Positions 8,380-13,556 of a stretch of 13,556 bases of DNA are shown in pieces. The notes beneath the pieces were generated by a model, which was not told the origin of the DNA, made no database searches, and worked only from the letters and a program-made list of their open reading frames with translations. The position numbers were made by a program, and so were the translations under genes. The DNA comes from Candidatus Gastranaerophilales bacterium. GTDB lineage: Bacteria > Cyanobacteriota > Vampirovibrionia > Gastranaerophilales > Gastranaerophilaceae. Location of the stretch: contig CALVER010000021.1 of assembly GCA_944326625.1 (NCBI GenBank), forward strand, positions 1-13,556. The letters are read 5' to 3'. Position 1 is the first letter of the stretch. Each line of letters starts with the position of its first letter.

Positions 8380-8409
8380 ATTTTATCATAAACTCAAAAA
8401 TAGTGTAAA
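8380..8409 (-). promoter_or_regulatory. Sigma70-type promoter for mtnP-yggT-trkA-trkH
   Basis: Minus strand: TTTACA (8409-8404), 18-nt spacer, TAAAAT (8385-8380), each five of six to consensus. The predicted start near 8373 gives a leader of about 25 nt ending in the mtnP SD. The -35 lies within the left half of the inverted repeat at 8401-8438. Confidence 0.65.
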
Positions 8410-8438
8410 TGTATGAATTTATCGTATAATTCACACTA
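8401..8438. repeat. Inverted repeat, candidate operator between divergent genes
   Basis: TAGTGTAAAT (8401-8410) and ATTCACACTA (8429-8438) are inverted copies matching at 9 of 10 positions, 18 nt apart. A second perfect pair, TGAATT (8414-8419) and AATTCA (8428-8433), sits inside. The left arm covers the -35 of the mtnP promoter; the right arm overlaps a plus-strand TATAAT at 8425-8430. This arrangement suits a dimeric regulator acting on both directions, but no regulator gene is nearby. Confidence 0.5.
8425..8430 (+). promoter_or_regulatory. Perfect -10 hexamer facing the lytic transglycosylase gene
   Basis: TATAAT on the plus strand, inside the inverted repeat. No consensus -35 lies 16-18 nt upstream (AGTGTA at 8402-8407), so it would need an activator or be weak. 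A start near 8437 would place the foldable segment 8441-8507 at the very 5' end of the transcript. Confidence 0.4.
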
Positions 8439-8440
8439 AA

Positions 8441-8507
8441 TGTTAAGCCGGCAAAACCCTTGACGTGAGGCTTTTTAAGGCAAATTTAAACCGGCGGATT
8501 TTTAACA
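8441..8507 (+). ncRNA. Possible structured 5' leader RNA upstream of the lytic transglycosylase
   Basis: The segment can form an outer stem TGTTAA (8441-8446) with TTAACA (8502-8507), a 6-nt one-sided bulge GGATTT (8496-8501), and an inner stem GCCGG (8447-8451) with CCGGC (8491-8495). Inside is a hairpin CCTT (8458-8461) with AAGG (8477-8480), leaving purine-rich GACGTGAGG in the loop. It is G+C-richer than its surroundings and lies 130 nt before the start codon. It does not match the c-di-GMP-I, c-di-AMP (ydaO), TPP, cobalamin, fluoride, guanidine, SAM or preQ1 consensus as I know them. No expression platform (terminator) follows clearly. It could also be a DNA-level element. Confidence 0.35.
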
Positions 8508-8512
8508 AAGAC

Positions 8513-8540
8513 TTGAAATTTAAAATTTTTGTATTACGAT
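8513..8540 (+). promoter_or_regulatory. Alternative promoter candidate for the lytic transglycosylase
   Basis: TTGAAA (8513-8518), 16-nt spacer, TACGAT (8535-8540). A further perfect TATAAT lies at 8568-8573 without a recognisable -35. If one of these is used, the structured segment at 8441-8507 is upstream of the transcript. The sequence alone does not choose. Confidence 0.3.
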
Positions 8541-8626
8541 ATTTATATAAAGTTTATTCCAAAAAGTTATAATTTAATCAAAACACAGCAGTTTAAAGGA
8601 GACTTGGAGGATTTCAATTTACAACC

Positions 8627-8632
8627 AGAGGA
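8627..8632 (+). promoter_or_regulatory. Ribosome binding site that sets the TTG start of the lytic transglycosylase
   Basis: AGAGGA ends 7 nt before TTG at 8640-8642, where a signal peptide begins. Two more SD-like runs, AAAGGAG (8595-8601) and GGAGG (8606-8610), lie upstream without a well-spaced start codon. Confidence 0.65.
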
Positions 8633-8639
8633 TTACATT

Positions 8640-9251
8640 TTGAAAAGATTATTACTATTCACTATTGCAATAGTGTTTATGTCCTGCACACAGGTCTTTG
8701 CATCAGATGTAAACACAATCAAAGCGACAATTGTAAAACATTCAATTGAAATGGGAGTTGATCCGGCAATCGCTTTAAGTATTGCAAGAGCGGAATCAGG
8801 CTTCAGACATGAAGCAAGAAGCGCCCACGGTGCTGTCGGAGTGTTTCAATTAATGCCTTCAACAGCAAAGAGAATGGGGCTTAACGCGTATTCTTTGAAC
8901 GATAATATCAAGGGCGGTATTATGTATTACAAGAATATGTACAAAATGTTCGGATCAATGGAATTGGCACTTGCGGCGTATAATGCAGGCCCGGGTAACG
9001 TAAAACGTTACAACAACAAGGTTCCGCCGTACGCTGAAACCAAAAGATTTATCGCAAAAATTATGACGGATTACAACAGATTAAAGGCAAATCCCGACCC
9101 CGCAATGACTAACGCGGTTAACAAACCTGCCGTTGCTCCTCAGGGCGCTCCTGCTCCTGTTGTTTCCAGAGTGGAAGAAAAACTTAAGGTGGAAGTCGTG
9201 GATGACGAACCCGTTGAAATGGAGTTGTATCCTGAATTCTTCTCAATTTAG
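8640..9251 (+). CDS. Secreted lytic transglycosylase (SLT/GH23 domain)
   Basis: Periplasmic enzyme expected to cleave the MurNAc-GlcNAc bond of peptidoglycan with formation of 1,6-anhydro-MurNAc. From the TTG start it is 203 residues: signal peptide 1-21 (basic KR, hydrophobic core, VFA before SD), compact SLT domain about 30-140, then a Pro/Ala/Val-rich and acidic tail. Domain motifs: catalytic Glu52 in ARAESGF, GAVGVFQLMPSTA at 64-76, and AYNAGPGNV at 113-121, the canonical set of the Slt70 C-terminal domain. The TTG at 8640 is chosen because AGAGGA precedes it and a clean signal peptide follows. The frame stays open back to 8529, but that extension is hydrophilic and would bury the signal. 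Monocistronic: its own leader region and a terminator straight after. The tail may be a linker or protein-binding segment; I do not recognise it. Confidence 0.92.
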   Translation: MKRLLLFTIAIVFMSCTQVFASDVNTIKATIVKHSIEMGVDPAIALSIARAESGFRHEARSAHGAVGVFQLMPSTAKRMGLNAYSLNDNIKGGIMYYKNMYKMFGSMELALAAYNAGPGNVKRYNNKVPPYAETKRFIAKIMTDYNRLKANPDPAMTNAVNKPAVAPQGAPAPVVSRVEEKLKVEVVDDEPVEMELYPEFFSI

Positions 9252-9271
9252 TTTTTTTGAAAATCAGTATG

Positions 9272-9302
9272 AAAAAGATGCTTAAAAAAAGCATCTTTTT
9301 TT
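9272..9302 (+). terminator. Intrinsic terminator after the lytic transglycosylase
   Basis: Stem AAGATGCTT (9275-9283) with AAGCATCTT (9289-9297), 5-nt A loop, A-tract before and T-run after, ending at 9302. The A/T symmetry means it could work in both directions. It lies 21 nt beyond the TAG stop. Confidence 0.88.
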
Positions 9303-9303
9303 A

Positions 9304-9312
9304 TGCTATGAT
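9304..9312 (+). promoter_or_regulatory. Extended -10 promoter for the panE-like gene
   Basis: TGCTATGAT is a TGn extended -10 with hexamer TATGAT (five of six). It directly follows the terminator T-run; the matching -35 position (9284-9289) is an A-tract in the terminator loop and stem. The ATG at 9322 begins 10 nt after the hexamer, so transcription would start at or a few bases before the start codon. Confidence 0.5.
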
Positions 9313-9321
9313 AGAACTGTT

Positions 9322-10251
9322 ATGAACGGTATAAAAAATGTTTTAATATGCGGGATCGGGGCTGTCGGAAGTATTTACGCGCAAAAAATTCAAAAATTCA
9401 GCCCGAAGGATTTGAAAATCCTTGTTGATGAGGAACGTTTTACGCGATATTCAAAAAATCCGATGGTTTTTAACGGAAAAGATCTTGTGTTGGATTATGT
9501 TTTACCGGAAAATAAAGACTTTAAAGCGGATTTGATTATAATAGCGACAAAGTATGACGGGCTTTCGGACGCTGTTAAAAACATTAAAAATTTTGTAAAA
9601 AGCGATACAATAATTCTTTCGCTTTTAAACGGCGTGACCTCCGAAAGCATTATTGCAAAGGAATACGGACAGGATAAACTGCTTTTATCGTATTTTATCG
9701 GTCACAGCGCAATGCGAGAGGGGCGGTTCATAACCCATGACGGAGCTGGCAAAATCGTTTTCGGCTCAAAAAATGTTGACAAGTCCAAAGAACTCAGGGT
9801 GAAAGAGTTTTTTGACCGTGTTGGAATTGATTATGAAATTCCCGACGATATGGAGCATGCCCTCTGGCTTAAATTTATGATGAATGTCAGCACAAACCAG
9901 CCGTCGGCAATTTTGAGGATGACGTTCGGAGAGATGAACGCAAATGAAAAGTTCCTTGAATTTTCAAGAAAATTAATGCGTGAAGTTCAGGCCGTTGCAA
10001 AGGCGGAAGGGGTTAAAAATACTGATATAATGATAGATGAAGCGCTTGAGGCTGTTTCCGAAATGATTCCCGAGGGCAAAACATCAATGCTGCAGGATGT
10101 TCTTGCCGGACGCAAAACAGAGGTTGAAATGTTCGCCGGTGCCATGATTGAATTTGGCAAAAAACACAATATTCCTGTGCCTTACAACCGGTTTATGTAC
10201 GAATTGTTCGGGATTATTCACAAAAATTTTGAGCTTAAGGCTGATTATTAA
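9322..10251 (+). CDS. panE: Ketopantoate reductase family protein (ApbA/PanE)
   Basis: Probable cytoplasmic NADPH-dependent 2-dehydropantoate 2-reductase, giving D-pantoate for pantothenate and CoA synthesis. 309 residues, the family norm. N-terminal Rossmann motif GIGAVGS at 11-17, TKYDGL at 76-81, LLNGV at 101-105 (Asn103 in the conserved NGV), then the helical C-terminal half with the expected catalytic Lys184 in LWLKFMMN and Asn188, and the closing signature SMLQDVLAGRKTEVE at 255-269 with Gln258/Asp259. The ATG at 9322 is the only start preserving the Rossmann strand. No SD precedes it, and the promoter lies so close that the mRNA is probably leaderless. Other pantothenate genes are not in the window, and ApbA/PanE homologues can act on other 2-keto acids, so the substrate is inferred. 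Its 3' end overlaps the convergent prepilin-like gene by 17 nt. Confidence 0.85.
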   Translation: MNGIKNVLICGIGAVGSIYAQKIQKFSPKDLKILVDEERFTRYSKNPMVFNGKDLVLDYVLPENKDFKADLIIIATKYDGLSDAVKNIKNFVKSDTIILSLLNGVTSESIIAKEYGQDKLLLSYFIGHSAMREGRFITHDGAGKIVFGSKNVDKSKELRVKEFFDRVGIDYEIPDDMEHALWLKFMMNVSTNQPSAILRMTFGEMNANEKFLEFSRKLMREVQAVAKAEGVKNTDIMIDEALEAVSEMIPEGKTSMLQDVLAGRKTEVEMFAGAMIEFGKKHNIPVPYNRFMYELFGIIHKNFELKADY

Positions 10252-10462
10252 GCAAATTTTCTTCATATTCAAGATTTTTCTGACGGATATCTTCTATCTG
10301 GTTAATCATTTCATCGGCCTGATTTTTAGCGTCTTGAATACGTGTATGCTTCATTTGTCCGTTTTGCATCTGGGTTAGTGTCATATTCATAAACCCCGCA
10401 ATGATAATGCTCAACAGCAAAAATCCTATTAAAAGCTCTATTACGCCGAATGCTTTTTTCAT
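10235..10462 (-). CDS. Small prepilin-like protein (type IV pilin-type N-terminus)
   Basis: 75 residues. The N-terminus MKKAFGVIELLIGFLLL resembles a class III (prepilin) signal: short basic leader, Phe5 as +1, Glu9 as +5, then an uninterrupted hydrophobic helix to about 25. The residue before the predicted cut is Ala, where Gly is usual, so cleavage by prepilin peptidase is plausible but not certain. Residues about 35-70 are a hydrophilic, probably coiled helix (QDAKNQADEMINQIEDI); there is no room for the pilin beta-sheet head. It could be a minimal minor pilin or pseudopilin, or simply a single-pass membrane protein. ATG at 10462, AAGG 6 nt upstream overlapping the stop of the preceding gene, 3-nt gap, so one operon. 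The 3' end lies inside the 3' end of the opposite panE-like gene. Confidence 0.7.
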   Translation of the reverse strand: MKKAFGVIELLIGFLLLSIIIAGFMNMTLTQMQNGQMKHTRIQDAKNQADEMINQIEDIRQKNLEYEENLLNNQP

Positions 10463-10465
10463 AAT

Positions 10466-10762
10466 CTACCTTAATTTATTTTTCCTGATAAAAAAGTCGA
10501 TTGCATCATCCGTATTATTGGGGGTTGAGAGGGAATCTTCCCTGTCAAAGCTGACGTTATTGCGGCGGACAAAGAATTTGTTGTAAACCGTAAGCCCCGC
10601 AAAGATTATTACGGACGACAGCACAACCCCGCCCATGGCAAGCAGAAATTTAACCGCTGCCTGTTTTATTGAAACCTCGGGTGCGCAAAATCCCGGCAGG
10701 GCAGTGAAAATTATCACTGCTGCCGGAATAATTAATGTTTTTAAAAAAGTTTTATTCTTCAA
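10466..10762 (-). CDS. Exported single-pass membrane protein of unknown function
   Basis: 98 residues from the TTG start at 10762. I do not recognise a family. Visible: signal peptide about 1-27 (KNKTFLK, hydrophobic core, GFCA before PE), a short segment, a second hydrophobic helix about 37-59, then a basic stop-transfer NKFFVRR and a polar 30-residue tail ending IRKNKLR. The predicted mature topology is N-terminus outside, tail in the cytoplasm. The start is chosen because GAGG (10772-10769) is 6 nt before this TTG. A GTG eight codons earlier (10786) has no SD and would lengthen the overlap with rne. With this start it overlaps the rne 3' end by 11 nt. It is followed after 3 nt by the prepilin-like gene, so the two may act together at the envelope; that is inference only. 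Confidence 0.75.
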   Translation of the reverse strand: MKNKTFLKTLIIPAAVIIFTALPGFCAPEVSIKQAAVKFLLAMGGVVLSSVIIFAGLTVYNKFFVRRNNVSFDREDSLSTPNNTDDAIDFFIRKNKLR

Positions 10763-12449
10763 CTTTTGCCTCGCTTTTTTTAGCACGCGGTTTTGTTGTG
10801 CGTTTGCGTTTGGGTTTTTCAGCTTTAACCGGTTCAGGTGCCGTTTCTTCGGGTTTTTCCGGCTGTGTCTCAGGTGCTTCTACAACCGGTTTAATTTCTT
10901 CGTTCGGTTTCAAAACGGTTTCCGCTGTCGGAATTTCATTTTCCGTTGCTTTTTTGTTGAATTTTTTGCGGTTATTTTTACGTTTGTTGTCGCGTTTTGT
11001 ATTTTCTTGTGCGGTCTGAGCCGGATTTTCAACCTCAATTTCAACGGGCTGAGTGTTTTGCGGCTGTTCAACAATAGTCGTTTCCGCCTGAACTTCCTGA
11101 GGCTTGTTATTTTTCTTTTTGAAATTGTTTGAGATAGGAAGTTTTGTTTTAGCCTGTTTTGCGCGGTATTCGCCTTCTGCAGTCGGAGATGCGAAGTTGA
11201 ATTCATTCATAAAGTAGCCTGTACCCTGACAGTGCGGGCATTTTTTAGTGAAAATTTCCGATAAAGACTGCCCCTGTCTGTGGCGGGTAAGTTCAACCAG
11301 TCCCAAATCAGATAATTGACCCACCTGAGGTTTAGCTTTGTCAGGCTCAAGCGCGATTTCCAATTCTTCCATAATAGCAAGCTTATCCGCACGGGAAATC
11401 ATGTCGATAAAGTCTATAATTACCATACCGCCTATGTTTCGGAGCCTTAACTGACGTGCAATTTCGTGAACGGCTTCAATATTTGTTTTCAAAATAGTTT
11501 CGTCCTGAGTTGCGGAGCTTGTAAATTTGCCGCTGTTAACGTCGATTACCGTCAAAGCTTCCGTCTGCTGGATAAACAGATATCCGCCGGACGGCATATT
11601 AACTTTTACGTTCAAGGCTGCTTTGATTTCTTTGTGAATATCAGTTGCAATAAGCAGCGGTTCTGTGCCTTTGTATAAAGTCACCTGAATATTTTTATTC
11701 ATGTGCCAGTTCTGGAGAAGGTTTTGAACTCTGCTGAGTGCAAAAGCCGTATCCACAACGATTTCTTTAACATCATCAGTGCAGGCTTCTCTTATTACCC
11801 TGTATAACAAATCCTGATCCCTGTAGATCAAGTTCGGCGGGGTAAGGCTTTCGGCAGATGTTATGATGTTGTTCCATTTTTCAAGAAGAATTTCCAAATC
11901 CTCCTGAATATCTGCCTCAGTCTGCCCTTCGGCTTCGGTTCTGATGATTACGCCGACGCCGACGGGTTTTATAAGATTCATAATAGCCTTAAGTCTTGCT
12001 CTTTCTTTGGAATTTTCAATCTTTTTGCTGACGCTGACGCCCGGTTCATAAGGCATCAAGACCAAAAATCTTCCCGGGAGGCTGATTTCCGTTGTAACTC
12101 TCGGGCCTTTGTGGCCTGTGGGTTCTTTTACAACCTGAACAATGAGTTTTTGTTTGGGTTTAAGTTTTTCTTTTAATGTGCCTTTTCCCATAACGTCTTC
12201 AGCGTGTAAAAATCCCATTTTATCGCTGCCGACGTTTACAAATGCCGCGTCAATACTCGGCAAAATGTTGTCAACCGTTGCAAGGTAAACATCGCCTAAA
12301 AGTACGTCGCCTCTGTGGATAAAAAAGTCGGTTACTTTTTTGTTTTCCAAAACAGCCGCGATATTGTCTCTTTCTGCAATAATAATTTTCTTTTCAACCG
12401 AATTGGTGTCAATTTGCGGTTGTTTCCTGTTGTTTTTGAAATTTCCCAT
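10752..12449 (-). CDS. rne: Ribonuclease E/G family endoribonuclease
   Basis: Single-strand-specific endoribonuclease for mRNA decay and rRNA/tRNA processing. 565 residues. S1 RNA-binding domain about 47-125, with the 5'-sensor region including IIRTEAEG at 168-175 (Arg170-Thr171 match the 5'-monophosphate-binding pair of E. coli RNase E). The DNase I-like catalytic core carries magnesium ligands Asp303 (VIDVNSGKF) and Asp346 (IIDFIDM). The Zn-link CPHC at 404-407 joins subunits. After about 430 the chain is low-complexity: basic patch 485-500, acidic/Pro-rich 501-544, basic patch 545-558. It lacks the long E. coli degradosome scaffold; core plus a short basic tail resembles cyanobacterial RNase E. 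ATG at 12449, AAGGA 9 nt upstream, 15 nt after the radical-SAM gene. RNase G is the alternative; the tail argues for an E-type enzyme. Confidence 0.94.
   Translation of the reverse strand: MGNFKNNRKQPQIDTNSVEKKIIIAERDNIAAVLENKKVTDFFIHRGDVLLGDVYLATVDNILPSIDAAFVNVGSDKMGFLHAEDVMGKGTLKEKLKPKQKLIVQVVKEPTGHKGPRVTTEISLPGRFLVLMPYEPGVSVSKKIENSKERARLKAIMNLIKPVGVGVIIRTEAEGQTEADIQEDLEILLEKWNNIITSAESLTPPNLIYRDQDLLYRVIREACTDDVKEIVVDTAFALSRVQNLLQNWHMNKNIQVTLYKGTEPLLIATDIHKEIKAALNVKVNMPSGGYLFIQQTEALTVIDVNSGKFTSSATQDETILKTNIEAVHEIARQLRLRNIGGMVIIDFIDMISRADKLAIMEELEIALEPDKAKPQVGQLSDLGLVELTRHRQGQSLSEIFTKKCPHCQGTGYFMNEFNFASPTAEGEYRAKQAKTKLPISNNFKKKNNKPQEVQAETTIVEQPQNTQPVEIEVENPAQTAQENTKRDNKRKNNRKKFNKKATENEIPTAETVLKPNEEIKPVVEAPETQPEKPEETAPEPVKAEKPKRKRTTKPRAKKSEAKVEE
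10769..10772 (-). promoter_or_regulatory. Ribosome binding site for the 98-residue gene, inside the rne coding end
   Basis: Minus-strand GAGG lies 6 nt before TTG at 10762-10760 and within the last codons of rne. It supports the TTG over the upstream GTG and suggests translational coupling. Confidence 0.6.
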
Positions 12450-12464
12450 AATTTAAAATCCTTC

Positions 12465-13556
12465 TTATAACTCTTTTAAACTCTCGTCAAAAAACCGTGT
12501 GCGCGTAATATTAAACTTCACGCCTGAGGCTATCACATTCATAAGCACGTCCGCTCTCAGGGATTGAATGCCGCCTTCAAGGTTTTGACCCGTTTTTAAT
12601 ACTATGAACAGACAATTTTCTTCAAATCTGTATGATTTTACCGACGGTTTGATGTCTGTTTTTTTAATTAAACCTTTTTTGTTTTTCTTCTCGATATAAA
12701 TTTCATCGGAAGATAAAACTCTGTTTGTATTATATACCAATTTTTCAAAATCGTAAAGAGCGGGGTCGAAAATTTCCACCCTGTATTCCGCCCAAAACAC
12801 GGTATTATCAATGGATTTTGCACCCTTTTCAAGTTTTACAATACTTAGTATTTTGGACTGCTCCGGCAAAACTTTTTCCAACTTAAGTCGGACGGTTTCG
12901 CACGAGAGGTTGTCATAAAGCTCAATATCGGCAAATTCCGTTATGCTTTCCGCAAACAGAGGCAGCGCAACTCCCATTGATACTTTCATTGACGGGTTAA
13001 ATCCTTGTGAAAATGCCACATTTAAATCAGTTCTCGCAAGTGCTTTAAAGAAAGTATTCTGCCAGTCGAGGTGCGAAAAATATTTTAAAATGCCGGTTTT
13101 AGTTAATTTAATCCGGTATTTGTAGGTTTCTCTTATGTAGCAGTGCGAATTTGCCGGATCAACGGGTTCAAGCTTTGCGAGATTTTGTGCTTTTTCGCTT
13201 GCTTTGAAAGGTTTTGCCGTAACCTTACGAGTTTTTAAATTCGGGCACACGCCGCAATTTACGCATTTTGTTTCGCAGGTCGGAACAATGTGGGGGGAGG
13301 TTTCATCAACATTTAGGGCAGTATTATATTCATTAATAAGCCAATTTTTATCAAGTCCGGTATCAATAAAATCCCACGGAAGTGTTTCGGCTGTTGAATA
13401 GTTATGTTCTGCAAGCTCTGCAAGGTCAAAACCGCATTCTTTTGCGGTTTCCTGCCAGATGTTTTTGTCAAAATACTCGCCCCACGCGTCCAAGTAGCAG
13501 CCTTTTTTGTAAAGCGCTTCAATATAGCGGCAAAGGCTCACGTCACCCCGCGTAAG
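12465..13556 (-). CDS. Radical-SAM protein C-terminal part with DUF2344 (5' end cut by window edge)
   Basis: 363 codons are visible and the frame is open to the right edge. The first residues, LTRGD, lie upstream of a GTG at 13541 and match the family pattern of an RGD-type turn before IEALYKKG and LDAWGEYF, so that GTG is internal, not the start. The layout is that of a B12-binding/radical-SAM protein fused to DUF2344: the end of the radical-SAM part, then a Cys cluster (CETKCVNCGVC, about 94-104 of the visible part), then DUF2344 with YFSHLDWQNTFFKAL and FSQGFNPSMKVSMGVALPL. The catalytic CxxxCxxC cluster would be outside the window. The substrate is not known for this family; the DUF2344 region is suspected to touch RNA. 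Genes of this family often lie directly before rne/rng, as here (15-nt gap). Confidence 0.9.
   Translation of the reverse strand, partial: LTRGDVSLCRYIEALYKKGCYLDAWGEYFDKNIWQETAKECGFDLAELAEHNYSTAETLPWDFIDTGLDKNWLINEYNTALNVDETSPHIVPTCETKCVNCGVCPNLKTRKVTAKPFKASEKAQNLAKLEPVDPANSHCYIRETYKYRIKLTKTGILKYFSHLDWQNTFFKALARTDLNVAFSQGFNPSMKVSMGVALPLFAESITEFADIELYDNLSCETVRLKLEKVLPEQSKILSIVKLEKGAKSIDNTVFWAEYRVEIFDPALYDFEKLVYNTNRVLSSDEIYIEKKNKKGLIKKTDIKPSVKSYRFEENCLFIVLKTGQNLEGGIQSLRADVLMNVIASGVKFNITRTRFFDESLKEL

Noticed and set aside
8441..8507. Known riboswitch classes (c-di-GMP-I, ydaO/c-di-AMP, TPP, SAM, preQ1, guanidine, fluoride)
   Set aside because: Short resemblances such as GGCAAAACC to the GEMM core were considered, but the conserved downstream elements of each class are absent.
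8529..8639. N-terminal extension of the lytic transglycosylase to a TTG at 8529
   Set aside because: The added 37 residues are hydrophilic and would place the signal peptide internally; no SD precedes 8529, while AGAGGA precedes the TTG at 8640.
10763..10786. GTG start at 10786 for the 98-residue gene
   Set aside because: No SD upstream and a 35-nt overlap with rne; the TTG at 10762 has GAGG at 6 nt and begins the signal peptide directly.
10635..11132. 165-residue plus-strand open frame rich in Phe, Arg and Cys
   Set aside because: It is the antisense of the Lys/Glu-rich tail of rne; composition follows from the real gene and there is no SD or family pattern.
13539..13541. GTG as start of the radical-SAM/DUF2344 gene
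   Set aside because: The frame continues to the window edge, and the upstream residues (LTRGD) fit the family, so the GTG is an internal Val codon.
1..13556. Mobile elements, CRISPR arrays, tRNA or rRNA genes
   Set aside because: No transposase or integrase motifs, regular direct repeats, or tRNA-like cloverleaf sequences were seen on either strand.

Overview
The window reads as ordinary chromosomal DNA from an A+T-rich, diderm (outer-membrane) bacterium using the standard code. Genes are packed tightly, with 1-nt and 4-nt stop/start overlaps, clear Shine-Dalgarno (SD) sites and several TTG starts. A TolC/MacA/MacB efflux set implies an outer membrane. A YggT/YlmG protein, a cyanobacterial-length RNase E/G next to a radical-SAM/DUF2344 gene, and low G+C fit a non-photosynthetic relative of Cyanobacteria (Vampirovibrionia/Melainabacteria, Gastranaerophilales-like). 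That placement is an inference from gene content; no marker in the window proves it.

Left part, minus strand (positions 8347 down to 1). One long run of co-directional genes: mtnP (methylthioadenosine phosphorylase), yggT, trkA and trkH (potassium uptake). After a 68-nt gap with a weak promoter candidate comes a four-gene tripartite efflux set: TolC-like outer-membrane factor, MacA-like adaptor, MacB-type ATPase and a separate MacB-type permease that runs off the left edge. Spacing is 11 nt, 6 nt and 1-nt overlap in the first block, and 1-nt overlap, 1-nt gap and 4-nt overlap in the second.

Centre (8348-9321). A 292-nt divergent intergenic region holds a good sigma70-type promoter for mtnP, an inverted repeat placed like an operator, and a 67-nt segment able to fold into a bulged stem with an inner hairpin. 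It is followed by a secreted lytic transglycosylase gene that starts at TTG. That gene ends in a strong intrinsic terminator, and an extended -10 promoter in the terminator tail appears to drive a leaderless panE-like reductase gene.

Right part, minus strand (13556 down to 10235). A radical-SAM/DUF2344 protein entering from the right edge, RNase E/G, a 98-residue exported membrane protein and a 75-residue prepilin-like protein are closely spaced and probably co-transcribed. The last gene overlaps the 3' end of the panE-like gene tail to tail by 17 nt.

No mobile element, CRISPR array, tRNA or rRNA was seen. Most of the content is housekeeping. The least explained items are the structured leader and inverted repeat at 8401-8507, the two small envelope/pilin-like genes after rne, and the predicted leaderless reductase.
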